Origin: Pedobacter sp. Leaf170
GTDB taxonomy: Bacteria > Bacteroidota > Bacteroidia > Sphingobacteriales > Sphingobacteriaceae
Length of the DNA: 64,000 bases
Assembly (NCBI RefSeq): GCF_920984665.1
Contig: NZ_CAKLBP010000001.1
Coordinates: 1 to 64,000 of the forward strand
Direction of reading: 5' to 3'
This document shows, piece after piece, positions 9,275 through 18,005 of the stretch (its first letter is position 1; each line of letters opens with the position of its first letter). The notes beneath the pieces are model-generated. The model had not been told where the DNA came from. It saw nothing but the letters and a program-made list of their open reading frames with translations, and searched no databases. The position numbers and the translations under genes are program-made.

Positions 9275-10636
9275 ATGAAAAATACCTATAATTTAGAATT
9301 CAAACTTTTTTTCAGGAGTACTTCAGCATGGATTGGCATATTGGTGTTGCTGATTACCGGAATTGCTGGCTTGTATTTTGGCAAAACCTTTATCGATAAG
9401 CAAAACCAGGCAATAGAAAAGGCCGCATTGCTCCAGCAGAAGAATACCCAAAATAATGTGAAACATTTTGGCAATGACATTGGCCTTTTCTTTTTCCACA
9501 ATAAATTTTCAATGGCCAATGTACCTCAGCCATGGGCAGCATTTGCCAATGGCCAGCGGGATGTAAATCCATACCTCATTTCTGCCACAATGCTGGCGCT
9601 GGAAGGCCAACTTTATGATACCGAAATCAGCAATCCTGTGAGCTTATTATTTGGCAATATGGATCTGAGTTTCGTGTTCATCTATCTTTTTCCATTGGTA
9701 ATTATTGCTCTAGTGTACAACTTAATCGCTGAAGAGCGGGAGTCGGGAATATGGCCACTCTTGAAATCCCAGACTAACCAACTTTCGAAATTAATCTGGA
9801 AAAAATTTATGGTCAGGATGATGACGATTTACTTAAGTTCTATCGTTTTGTTTTTAGCCGCCATACTTTATCTTCATTTGCCGATTGATCAAAATTTGTT
9901 TGCAGTAACCGTTATTATCTGGCTGTACCTTGCCTTTTGGTTTGCCTTGTCATTTTTTGTGGTTAGTTTAAGCAAGTCTTCCAGCTACAACGCCTCCGTT
10001 TTGGTTGCCCTGTGGGTATTATTATGTGTGGTATTGCCCGCCAGTTTGAATCTGGTACTAACCCAGAAATATTCAGTTCCCGAAGCGTTGCAAAATGTGA
10101 TCAATCAGCGTGAGGGCTACCATGAAAAATGGGACATGCCAAAAGAAGTAACCATGAAACCATTTTTTGAGCATTACCCTCAATTGAAGCAATATCCATT
10201 TCCCGCTGATAAGACGTTTAGCTGGTTTTGGTATTATGGCATGCAGCAGATGGGCGATGATCAGGCTTTTGAAAGCAGAAAATCAGTAGCCGAAAAGCTT
10301 AAGCTAAGGCAGCATTTTACTTCGATTGCAGCACTTTTTCTACCAACCGTTCAAACTCAATTGGGCATCAATGAGGTTGCCGGAACAGATTTAAATGCTC
10401 ATCTCTCTTTTCAAGAGGCATACCGATCTTTTCACGAGAAAACCAGACTACAGTTTTATCCTGCAATTTTTTTGGAGAATGGTATCGAAACTACGAAGGT
10501 AAGCTCCACTAAACTTGAGGCATTTACACCAGGTACCATTAAAGATTGGAAAAGATTGGCATCATTGAGTTTGCTCACCATACTGTTTCTGACATTAACT
10601 TTGAGAAATCTAAGGAAAATTCAATTAGTTAAATAG
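9275..10636 (+). CDS. ABC transporter permease, DUF3526 family (second copy)
   Basis: 453 residues with the same plan as the preceding gene: first helix SAWIGILVLLITGIAGLYFG, an extracytoplasmic segment, the EERESGIWPLLKS coupling motif, a central helix bundle (about 145-265), a large soluble insert and a last helix near 435. The two permeases are paralogues and look like an old tandem duplication that diverged into a heterodimer. Last gene of the operon. The soluble loops differ in sequence and could contact an unidentified periplasmic partner. Function as an exporter, or as a mechanical partner of the TonB receptor, is inference. Confidence 0.85.
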   Translation: MKNTYNLEFKLFFRSTSAWIGILVLLITGIAGLYFGKTFIDKQNQAIEKAALLQQKNTQNNVKHFGNDIGLFFFHNKFSMANVPQPWAAFANGQRDVNPYLISATMLALEGQLYDTEISNPVSLLFGNMDLSFVFIYLFPLVIIALVYNLIAEERESGIWPLLKSQTNQLSKLIWKKFMVRMMTIYLSSIVLFLAAILYLHLPIDQNLFAVTVIIWLYLAFWFALSFFVVSLSKSSSYNASVLVALWVLLCVVLPASLNLVLTQKYSVPEALQNVINQREGYHEKWDMPKEVTMKPFFEHYPQLKQYPFPADKTFSWFWYYGMQQMGDDQAFESRKSVAEKLKLRQHFTSIAALFLPTVQTQLGINEVAGTDLNAHLSFQEAYRSFHEKTRLQFYPAIFLENGIETTKVSSTKLEAFTPGTIKDWKRLASLSLLTILFLTLTLRNLRKIQLVK

Positions 10637-10853
10637 TTATCTCAGATGCATACTCGTTGTAGTCATGCATTACGTTTTCGATAGCCCTAATTTGGGAGTG
10701 AATTTATTTGTCGAAAATAACCAGTCATTAAAAATTAATTTCAGCAGGACAACTAAAGTCATTAAGAAACATTGGAAAAAGATTGCTGGGTTGACCTGAT
10801 ATCAATTTGTTATTGTGAAAAGGCACATTAAACGTCATTTTAAAACTTAAACG

Positions 10854-10883
10854 GGACTGTCTCAAAAAGGCAGTCCTTTTTTT
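10854..10883 (+). terminator. Hairpin with T-run; terminator or IS1182 outer end
   Basis: GGACTG (10854-10859) pairs with CAGTCC (10871-10876), followed by seven T. As a terminator it would close the ABC/TonB operon, 217 nt after the last stop. The motif ACTGTCTCAAAAAGG also resembles ends of IS1182-type elements, whose decayed transposase starts about 90 nt downstream, so it may be the left end of that element. Confidence 0.6.
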
Positions 10884-10965
10884 GTTAGAAAGACATTTAT
10901 TTTTAGGTTTTTATTTGATTTATTGTAGTGATTTTCAGATGTTTATGCATACATAATTGAGATTC

Positions 10966-11857
10966 GTGGCTACCCAAAAACCTGTTTTTAAGCCCTATTA
11001 TCAGTCCCAGATGATGGCTATTCCTCCAACTATGGACTAGCTTGCGGCAAAAGGCCACCCGGCGTATTGTAAATGACATTGTTGAAAGGACCTAAATCCA
11101 GGCACTATTGGATGCTTATAAGATCAAGGATACCTCGAGCTATCATCCACAAATGCTTTTAAAGGTTTTGGTATATGGATATATAAGCAATGTACATAGC
11201 AGCAGAAAGCTGGAGGTAGCCTGCAAAGAGAACATCAACTTTATGCGGCTGAGCGGAATGAGCTATCCTGACCACAATACCATCAATGGTTTTCGCAGTG
11301 TCCGCCTTAAGGACGCGCTCCGCAGCGTGTTTGAATAGGTTGTTAAGCTGTTGGCTGAAGAAGGGCTGTTAAGTATTGCGGAGGTTTATACAGACGGCAC
11401 CAAGATAGAGGCCAATGCCAATAGATATACCTTTGTGTGGAAAAAGGCTATCCAGACAAACAAGGAAAAGATGAAGAAAGCCCTGAGTGACATCTGGGAA
11501 TATGCCCAGAGCGTTGCCAAGGTCGAGGATGGCTTACCTGAGCCACCCGATTTTACGGATATTGATACGAAAAAAGTACAGCAGACAGTGAATACGCTCA
11601 ATGCAGTGCTGTCAGAAAAAACGGATCTGGACAAAAAGGTTAATGCGAAACTGAAATAAGTAACCAAAGAATATCCAGAAAAACAAGCAGAATATGAGCG
11701 TAGTGAGGCAATGTTGGGGGAACGGAACAGCTTAAGCAAAACAAATACCGATGCAACTTTCATGCGGATGAAAGATGACCACATGCAAAATGGTCAGCTC
11801 AAGCCCGGTTACAATGTACAGATATCGACCTCCAATCAGTTTATCGTAAACTTTAAT
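10966..11857 (+). pseudogene. IS1182-family transposase, multiply broken
   Basis: A conceptual translation joins FKPYYQSQMMAIPPTMD, a stop at 11038, a frameshift between 11041 and 11075, RIVNDIVERT, a stop at 11093, then IQALLDAYKIKDTSSYHPQM and a DUF772-like region (SGMSYPDHNTINGFRS), a stop at 11336, the first DDE region (EVYTDGTKIEANANRYTFVW), a stop at 11657, and a last block ending [20 protein letters not shown]. The C-terminal third with the remaining catalytic residues is missing. At least five independent lesions mean it has been dead for a long time. Two ORF pieces (11108-11338 and 11351-11659) are fragments of it and should not be annotated as genes. Confidence 0.85.
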
Positions 11858-11956
11858 GTCCTGGTTAAACCGTAGTAGATTCACCCAGTCTCGCCAGTTA
11901 AAAACATATTACAACACAGTATGTTCGAAACATTTACAGATAATTAAAAATTAGTG

Positions 11957-11980
11957 AAAGGGGTCAAATAAATTGGTTTG
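11957..11980 (-). repeat. Fragment of the MITE-like repeat (left terminal region only)
   Basis: Read on the minus strand it is CAAACCAATTTATTTGACCC with flanks, matching the left ends of the copies at 28125 and 30557. No right half is present. It sits at the broken 3' edge of the IS1182 remnant. Confidence 0.5.
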
Positions 11981-11998
11981 TACGCCCAGGCGCCTGTT

Positions 11999-12289
11999 TT
12001 ATTCAATTTCGCCGTCTGCAAGGCCTTCTAAAAACCAGCCTGATTTATATTCAAATTCCGCACGGTGGCCGGAAGCATTAACCACGAAACTGCTGAAATC
12101 ATGCGCAATTAACTGCTCTGCTTCGAGGGTTCTTTTGGCTAAAACAGCAAATTCATCGAGATCAAATTCATCCTTAATTACATAATGTGGAGTACCAGTA
12201 TCGCTCCAGATGGTTTCTGCAACGCCTGATACAAATTTTTCTATTTCTTCGTCACTTACTTTTTTTATAGTTTGTTCATTCTTTTCCAT
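11999..12289 (-). CDS. Hypothetical acidic protein
   Basis: About 96 residues from the ATG at 12289 (MEKNEQTIKKVSDEEIEKF). A longer reading from 12343 adds 18 residues that look like untranslated leader. Very acidic, no membrane segment, no recognised motif; features include ETIWSDTGTPHYVIKDEFD and a C-terminal GWFLEGLADGEIE. It survives intact between two mobile-element remnants, which suggests it is a genuine cargo or resident gene. I cannot assign a function. Confidence 0.6.
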   Translation of the reverse strand: MEKNEQTIKKVSDEEIEKFVSGVAETIWSDTGTPHYVIKDEFDLDEFAVLAKRTLEAEQLIAHDFSSFVVNASGHRAEFEYKSGWFLEGLADGEIE

Positions 12290-12388
12290 CGAGATAGGGT
12301 AATTAATGCAAACAACATGAATTTTGTATAATTTGTTCTCCATCGCAACAACTTTCCTAAAGGAGTTAGAAATCTACTCGTTAGAGTG

Positions 12389-12835
12389 ACGTCCCCCCGA
12401 AAAACTAGCCAGTTGAAACCAGAGAATTGGGAGTTATATTCAATGTTTCAATGAACTCATTCGGAGTGAAACCATCTAACGAGCTATGTGGCCTGAAAGA
12501 GTTATATTCCTCACGCCATAGTTTGATTTTCTTTTTAGCATCATCCATCGATAGGAACCAGTTGGTATTTAAACATTCATCCATTCTTCAGTTATTGTTC
12601 TTACTTCTTGAATGGATTTAAACACATATGCATTTAATATATCCCTTCTCAAAGTTCCGTTCAGTCTTTCGATGTAAGCATTCTGCGTAGGCTCTCCAGG
12701 CTGGATGAATACAAGTTGTATCTTATTTTCCTTGCTCCAAATATCCAGTTTTGCACTAATGAATTCTGGCCCATTATCAACCCTTATCATCTTTGGATAC
12801 CCTCTGTGACGTGCAATTTCCTCCAAGCTCCTTAT
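12389..12835 (-). mobile_element. IS3-family remnant (3' part of orfB plus right end)
   Basis: Minus-strand translation gives the second half of an IS3-family OrfB integrase: IRSLEEIARHRGYPKMIRVD, NGPEFISAKL, PTQNAYIERLNGTLRRD (containing the last two catalytic acids, Asp and Glu, of the DDE triad), TEEWMN. A frameshift near 12570 follows, then NTNWFLSMDDAKKKIKLWRE, SFRPHSSLDGFTPNEFIE and a stop near 12417. The TGACGTCCCCCCGAAAAA sequence at 12388 is a plausible terminal repeat. The 5' half, including orfA, is missing: at 12835 the sequence switches directly into an ion-channel gene, so the junction reflects a deletion rather than a simple insertion. Confidence 0.85.
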
Positions 12836-13324
12836 CACCAGGGTGATTACGCTGGAAAGAAACATGACAATTTTATACAGGCTTGCCCTTAGTGCCTTTT
12901 TTAGAATATTACCTTCATAAAGAAACTGGGTGAGCTTAAGTATCCTGAATACACGGAGCAGCCGAAAGGCTCTCATCACGACGAGGTATTGCGTTCCTAA
13001 AAGGAAAAGACTTAGGTAGCTTGGAATAAAGGCAATCAGATCCACTATTCCGTAAAAACTGAAATATAGCGAAGTGGTTTATGGCTCGCATATATGCGAA
13101 GAAGATACTCTAAGGTAAATAAAATGGTAAATATCCTTTCCAGTATATGTATGAGCTGATAGTACCTTTCCCGCACTGCGCTGACGCTTTCCAGAAAAAC
13201 TGAAAGGATGCTGAGCAGTATCAACACCAGCAATACTACATCAAAAAGTTTCCCCGCTCTGGTGTCTGAGCGGAGAATAATGATGTATATTTTTTTTCCG
13301 CAGGATGTCATTTGCTCTATTCAT
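12836..13324 (-). pseudogene. Voltage-gated ion channel (Kch-like), frameshifted twice and truncated
   Basis: The repaired product starts at ATG 13324 with MNRANDILRKK, then IYIIILRSDTRAGKLFDVVL. The join needs one A removed from an A8 run near 13292. Helices S1-S3 follow (FDVVLLVLILLSILSVFLES; IFTILFTLEYLLRIY), then a second one-base frameshift near 13060 (expected RYIFSFYGIVDLIAF), then the S4 voltage sensor with regularly spaced arginines (VVMRAFRLLRVFRILKL). The gene ends at VMFLSSVITLV where the IS3 remnant begins; S5-P-S6 and the selectivity filter are gone. Intact homologues (ion-transport domain family) are about 270 residues. Non-functional. Confidence 0.87.
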
Positions 13325-13394
13325 ATTATCTGAATCCGTTTTCGGTAAAGTAAGATAATAACGCACAATGAAACCTATAGTTTCTTTAAAAATG

Positions 13395-13402
13395 TATATT
13401 TG
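13395..13402 (+). promoter_or_regulatory. -7 promoter element for nhaA
   Basis: TATATTTG matches the TAnnTTTG consensus exactly and lies 15 nt before the nhaA ATG at 13417, implying a leader of only about 10 nt. No good -33 TTTG is seen. Confidence 0.6.
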
Positions 13403-13416
13403 AAATTTTGAGGGGT

Positions 13417-14721
13417 ATGAAAAAAACAACAATCGAAAAGATTATGGCGCCGGTGAGCCGCTTCATTCATCTGGAATACACTAGTGGAATTGTGCTGCTC
13501 ATCAGTGTGGTCATCGCAATTGCCTGGGCGAATTCTCCCTTTCACAAATTTTATGAGCACTTGTGGCATATCAAATTCAGCGTAGGATTTGACAAATTTC
13601 TGCTTAGTCATCCTTTGCACATCTGGATCAATGATGGGTTAATGGCTATATTTTTCTTTGTAATAGGCCTGGAACTCAAGCGGGAATTTATGGAAGGAGA
13701 ACTCTCTTCGCTTCAAAAGGCCTCACTCCCGATGACCGCTGCGCTTGGCGGAATGCTGGTTCCGGCTGCAATTTATTTTTTTATCAATAAAGGTACGGAT
13801 GCTGCCCATGGCTGGGGAATTCCAATGGCTACAGATATTGCCTTCGCATTAGCCCTCCTTTCCATGGCCAGCAAACATATTCCCGTTTCCATTAAAATCT
13901 TCCTATCAGCTTTAGCTGTGGCTGATGATCTGGGCGCGGTCCTGGTGATTGCTTTTTTCTATACAGACCAGATTAATTTTGTGCCGCTGGCCATCGGTGC
14001 AGGATTTTTGATACTGCTTATGCTGGGAAACAGGATCGGCATCAGAAGTACAGTTTTTTATCTGGTGCTTGGCATTTGTGTCTGGATTGGCTTTTTACTC
14101 TCTGGCGTCCATGCCACTATTGCCGGGGTACTGGTGGCCTTTACCATTCCTGCGGTGACCAGAATCGATGAACAGATTTACTCCAGTAATTTAAGAAAAC
14201 TTTCTTATGATTTTGAAGTGGATATCCCTGAACGGGGAACCCTTATCACACCGCTTCAAAATAAAACCATTCAGAAAGTAAAAACCTTAAGCATGGCCGC
14301 TGAAACACCCCTGCAAACCATAGAACATGCGCTGCATCCATGGGTGGCGTTTGGCATTATGCCACTTTTTGCGCTGGCCAATGCAGGCATTGTGATTACC
14401 GGAGATTTTTTAAGTTCTGTAATGAATCCAGTCTCAACTGGTGTTGCCCTGGGGCTTATCATTGGTAAATTTACAGGCATTTTATTTTTTTGCTGGATCA
14501 TGGTCAAATTCCGGATATCCAGCCTGCCTGAAGGGGCAAACTGGAAACATATCGCCGGAGTTGCGCTACTGGCTGGAATTGGTTTTACCATGTCGCTGTT
14601 CATTAGCGGACTGGCGTTCAAGAACCCGGTATTTATCACTCAGGCTAAATACGGGATATTGATTGCCTCTGTCCTTGCAGGAATTTCAGGAACGATTGTC
14701 CTCAAACGCATCGCGAAATAG
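13417..14721 (+). CDS. nhaA: Na+/H+ antiporter NhaA
   Basis: 434 residues from ATG 13417; a TTG three codons earlier (13408) is less likely given the promoter position. NhaA exchanges sodium for protons across the inner membrane. Family landmarks: FIHLEYTSGIVLLISVVIAI at the N-terminus, GMLVPAAIYF, the unwound-helix region GIPMATDIAFALALL, and the paired aspartates ALAVADDLGAVLVIAFF that bind the ion. About 11-12 helices are visible. It overlaps nothing, and is followed after 37 nt by a DUF389 gene and then a CPA1 antiporter, a compact ion-homeostasis group. A dead voltage-gated channel gene lies divergently upstream. Confidence 0.95.
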   Translation: MKKTTIEKIMAPVSRFIHLEYTSGIVLLISVVIAIAWANSPFHKFYEHLWHIKFSVGFDKFLLSHPLHIWINDGLMAIFFFVIGLELKREFMEGELSSLQKASLPMTAALGGMLVPAAIYFFINKGTDAAHGWGIPMATDIAFALALLSMASKHIPVSIKIFLSALAVADDLGAVLVIAFFYTDQINFVPLAIGAGFLILLMLGNRIGIRSTVFYLVLGICVWIGFLLSGVHATIAGVLVAFTIPAVTRIDEQIYSSNLRKLSYDFEVDIPERGTLITPLQNKTIQKVKTLSMAAETPLQTIEHALHPWVAFGIMPLFALANAGIVITGDFLSSVMNPVSTGVALGLIIGKFTGILFFCWIMVKFRISSLPEGANWKHIAGVALLAGIGFTMSLFISGLAFKNPVFITQAKYGILIASVLAGISGTIVLKRIAK

Positions 14722-14758
14722 TCATCATACAATAAATAACCAATTACAACAAAGGTTT

Positions 14759-16096
14759 ATGAAAAAAAAAACAGACGATGTGCGTGGTGCCCTAAAGGCT
14801 TTTATCGAAAATCGTTTTAACCTGCATATTGATAAGGCCGAAGAAAGCGAGGTGGTAGAATCGATATCAAGGAACTCCATATTTGTTGGCGGCCCGGTCT
14901 GGACATTGATCTTTGCTATCATCATTGCATCCATCGGGCTGAACGTAAATTCCACAGCGGTAATCATTGGAGCGATGTTAATTTCGCCCCTGATGGGTCC
15001 GATTATGGGCATAGGCCTGGGCATAGGAACAAACGATTTTGAGCTCGTCAAAAAAGGGGGAAGAAACCTGCTCATTGCTACCATAATCAGCATTGTTACA
15101 TCGACCATTTATTTCTACATTACCCCGCTTCATGAGGCGCAAAGTGAACTGCTAGCCAGGACGACCCCATCCATCTGGGATGTATTCATCGCTTTTACCG
15201 GCGGGCTGGCCGGAATTATCGCAGCCACCAGAAAAGAGAAAAGTAATGTAATACCGGGCGTAGCCATCGCCACTGCACTCATGCCTCCCCTCTGCACCGC
15301 GGGCTATGGCCTTGCCGTGGGTAACTGGCCATTTTTCTTTGGCGCACTTTATCTGTTTTTCATCAACAGTTTATTCATTTGCATCTCCACCTATTTGATT
15401 GTAAAATTCTTGAAGTTTGACAAAAAACACTTCGAAGACCCGGGGGTTGAAAAAAGGGTATCCAGATACATTCTTATTAGCGTATTAATTACCATCATTC
15501 CAAGTATTTACCTTGCCTATGGTATAGTCCAGAAAAGTATCTTTGAAAATAATGCACAGCGATTTGTTCGCGAACAGTTCAACTTTCAAACTACGCAGGT
15601 TATCAATAAAAATCTGATTTATTCAGAGGGTGAAAAAGAGATAGATCTCCTGCTCATTGGAGCTGAACTTCCCCAAACAGTCATAAATGCCATCAAAAAC
15701 AACTTAAAAAAGTATAAGCTGCAAGGCACTACCTTGCACATCAGGCAAGGACTTAACGCCAGGCAGGAGATAGACTTCTCCCAGATTAAAGCCAGTATTA
15801 TGGAAGATGTCTTCAAAAAAGAAAACGGCCCTGGAAAAACAATTAAAGCTGATAAGTTAGTGAGGCCCTTGCCGGATATCAGGGCAGAACTTATTGCGCT
15901 GTTTCCTGAAATCAAAAGCTATTCCCTGTCCAATATCATTAGCCGCAGGCTCGATACCCAGCGCATGGATACCCTGACGCTATTCAGGGCCGAATTCTCT
16001 GCGGTTCCGGGAACAAAAAACCAACTCAGGATTCGTTCCTGGCTAAAAAGCCGGTTAAAAGTGGATTCTGTTCAAACCGTTTACAGTACGCAATAA
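14759..16096 (+). CDS. DUF389 multi-pass membrane protein
   Basis: 445 residues from ATG 14759, just after an A/G-rich AAAGG stretch. A longer frame from 14663 overlaps nhaA and is rejected. The DUF389 core is clear: NSIFVGGPVWTLIFAIIIAS, GAMLISPLMGPIMGIGLGIG, TRKEKSNVIPGVAIATALMP and LYLFFINSLFICISTYLI make about six helices in residues 60-270. A soluble C-terminal domain of about 170 residues follows. DUF389 proteins are widespread and their biochemical role is not established. The position between two cation/proton antiporters suggests membrane ion or stress physiology, which is inference only. Confidence 0.88.
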   Translation: MKKKTDDVRGALKAFIENRFNLHIDKAEESEVVESISRNSIFVGGPVWTLIFAIIIASIGLNVNSTAVIIGAMLISPLMGPIMGIGLGIGTNDFELVKKGGRNLLIATIISIVTSTIYFYITPLHEAQSELLARTTPSIWDVFIAFTGGLAGIIAATRKEKSNVIPGVAIATALMPPLCTAGYGLAVGNWPFFFGALYLFFINSLFICISTYLIVKFLKFDKKHFEDPGVEKRVSRYILISVLITIIPSIYLAYGIVQKSIFENNAQRFVREQFNFQTTQVINKNLIYSEGEKEIDLLLIGAELPQTVINAIKNNLKKYKLQGTTLHIRQGLNARQEIDFSQIKASIMEDVFKKENGPGKTIKADKLVRPLPDIRAELIALFPEIKSYSLSNIISRRLDTQRMDTLTLFRAEFSAVPGTKNQLRIRSWLKSRLKVDSVQTVYSTQ

Positions 16097-16174
16097 GGCC
16101 ATAAGCAATAATAAAGGATATGGAATTCGAGCGCGCGTTTGCCCTTATATTTTAATAAATTAACCTATTCAACC

Positions 16175-17404
16175 ATGAACCAGTACCTTATACTCATGCT
16201 TATTGCCGGCATTGCCAGTATTGGAATGGCTTTCATCCCGACAATCTCGAGTAGAATAGGCATATCTTACGCGATTGTGTATGTTGGGATTGGTGTGCTA
16301 TTTTATCTGATTTGGCCCAAGGCACTACCAAGTCCACTACCAGATAAAGATAATAGCCTTGTGGTTCACCTAACAGAACTTATAGTCATTATTTCCCTGA
16401 TGGGAACAGGCATCAAAATAGACAGAAGTTTCTCTTTCCGGTCATGGGCTACGCCATTGAGACTCATCCTGCTCTCCATGATTCTTGCAATAGGAATTTC
16501 AACAGCAATGGGTATTTTGGCTTTGGGGCTAAGTCTCCCGGCCGCGCTACTGCTTGCCGCTGTGCTGGCACCAACAGATCCGGTGCTCGCTGCTGATGTG
16601 CAGGTCGGTCCCCCCAATGAGCGCGGCAAATCCGAGACCCGTTTCGCGCTAACTTCTGAGGCCGGACTAAATGACGGGCTCGCCTTTCCATTTACCTGGT
16701 TAGCTATGATCATCGCCTCCAAGGGTATAAGTCTATCGGCTTTATGGCACTGGGCCTGGTATTATCTAGCATATAAAATTTTAGCAGGTCTGGTTATTGG
16801 CTGGGTGTGTGGTAAACTAGTTGGCTATCTGGTTTTTTCCATCTCAGAAAAGTACAGACTGCTCAAAGCCTCTGATGGCTTTCTGGCAATATCTCTAACA
16901 CTATTGACCTATTCGGTAAGTGAATCTTTTCATGCCTACGGTTTTATATCCGTCTTTATCGCCGGACTTACGCTACGCCATTACGAAAAAGGACATGATT
17001 ACCATCAGCAGCTTCATTCTTTCACCGACCAGATGGAGCGTATGCTACTTGCTGTGCTGCTTATATTTTTCGGGGGTTCTCTGGTTGGTGGAATTCTTGC
17101 TCCACTTACCTTAACAATGGCAATAGTCGCCCTGGCTTTTATCATACTGGTAAGACCTGCAACCGTCTATCTATCATTGTTGGGCAGTTCAATAGCGCTT
17201 AAGGAAAAGCTGGCCATCAGTTTTTTTGGTATACGGGGCATGGGGTCAATATACTACCTGGCTTTTGCTTTCGGTGAAATAAATTTTGAGCAGCAGGATG
17301 AGCTATGGGCAATTGTTGCTTTTACGATTCTGATTTCTATCGTACTACATGGACTTACCGCTACTCCTGTAATGAAGCGTCTTAGCAAAGCCACTGATGC
17401 TTAA
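16175..17404 (+). CDS. CPA1-type cation/proton antiporter
   Basis: 409 residues from ATG 16175 (MNQYLILMLIAGIAS); upstream residues from 16139 are unlikely to be translated. About 12 helices. The CPA1 signatures are present: VLAPTDPVLAADVQVGPP and the Asn-Asp pair in TSEAGLNDGLAFPF, typical of electroneutral NhaP/NHE-like exchangers (CPA2 members carry DD). A later conserved block, AISFFGIRGMGSIYYLAFAF, corresponds to the conserved arginine/glycine region. There is no C-terminal regulatory RCK domain. With nhaA and the DUF389 gene it forms one transcription direction with spacers of 37 and 78 nt. Which cation it moves is unknown. Confidence 0.9.
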   Translation: MNQYLILMLIAGIASIGMAFIPTISSRIGISYAIVYVGIGVLFYLIWPKALPSPLPDKDNSLVVHLTELIVIISLMGTGIKIDRSFSFRSWATPLRLILLSMILAIGISTAMGILALGLSLPAALLLAAVLAPTDPVLAADVQVGPPNERGKSETRFALTSEAGLNDGLAFPFTWLAMIIASKGISLSALWHWAWYYLAYKILAGLVIGWVCGKLVGYLVFSISEKYRLLKASDGFLAISLTLLTYSVSESFHAYGFISVFIAGLTLRHYEKGHDYHQQLHSFTDQMERMLLAVLLIFFGGSLVGGILAPLTLTMAIVALAFIILVRPATVYLSLLGSSIALKEKLAISFFGIRGMGSIYYLAFAFGEINFEQQDELWAIVAFTILISIVLHGLTATPVMKRLSKATDA

Positions 17405-17686
17405 AAGCTTTGCAATCAAAAATAGTTAGCTCCTTTAAAGTCTCCATTGACTGAACTTTACGAACAACTATATTCCTTTAATCACTCGGCTGGCAAGATA
17501 ATGAATAAATAGAAGTCCTGTTAAATAAACATGCCTGATTGATAAATAAGTAAATCTTGATATATTTCGTCTCAAAAAACGAACCTTTAAAACATAGCTG
17601 AAATATTACGGAGAAATTGTAGGGCAAACAATGATAAAGCCATTACCTGTCAGATCATCTGGCATAGTTATGGATGTTTGTATCTT

Positions 17687-17860
17687 ATGAAAAAGCTATA
17701 CTTAATATTTGCCCTGTCGGCAGTGCTGCTGACAAGCGCCTGTTATACGGTGGGGACAGATGGAAATAGTGGGAAGGTTCCTCCGGGACAAGCTAAAAAA
17801 GGAACAGGTTCTAAATCGGCAAGGACTTTTGCACCGGGGCAACAAAAAAAGCGCAATTAG
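17687..17860 (+). CDS. Small lipoprotein with VPPGQAKK motif
   Basis: 57 residues from ATG 17687. A lipoprotein signal peptide ends in LLTSAC, with Cys at position 19 to be lipidated. The mature part is about 39 residues, basic, with the repeated motif pair KVPPGQAKK and FAPGQQKK. Short lipoproteins with this pair are common in Bacteroidota genomes and have no established function as far as I know. It stands alone between the antiporter group and the SusCD locus. Confidence 0.75.
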   Translation: MKKLYLIFALSAVLLTSACYTVGTDGNSGKVPPGQAKKGTGSKSARTFAPGQQKKRN

Positions 17861-17890
17861 GTAGGAAGCCATTAGTTGGCTACCTTATTC
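17859..17890 (+). terminator. Weak hairpin terminator after the small lipoprotein gene
   Basis: AGCCA (17867-17871) pairs with TGGCT (17877-17881), extended by AGGT/ACCT after a small bulge, and followed by TTATTCC. It overlaps the end of the gene and could end its transcript; the T-tract is poor. Confidence 0.4.
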
Positions 17891-17942
17891 CTTCGTGTTC
17901 GGGACTTAAACGCTATAGTTGATTGCCATGCCCGGCGCACCC

Positions 17943-17978
17943 AAAAAAAAGAGGGATGCGGCGAATGCCACATCCCCC
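17943..17978 (-). terminator. Rho-independent terminator of the first SusCD operon
   Basis: On the minus strand, GGGATGTGGC and GCCGCATCCC pair with one mismatch around a 4-nt loop and are followed by a run of eight T. It lies about 30 nt after the stop of the endonuclease/exonuclease/phosphatase gene, the last gene of the susC-susD-enzyme operon. Confidence 0.85.
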
Positions 17979-18005
17979 TGGATAAGATAATCTAAAAATA
18001 ACTCC

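Larger units (their letters stand above)
10853..11880 (+). mobile_element. Degraded IS1182-family insertion sequence
   Basis: The element is recognised from its transposase remnant (separate entry) and a possible left end at 10854-10876. The right end is not identifiable: similarity to the transposase stops near 11857 and is followed by unrelated DNA. It is an old, immobile remnant. Confidence 0.7.

Noticed and set aside
11386..11784. 132-codon minus-strand frame
   Set aside because: It is antisense to the IS1182 transposase remnant, whose translation matches a known family.
12427..12621. 64-codon plus-strand frame
   Set aside because: It is antisense to the IS3 orfB remnant, which explains the DNA.
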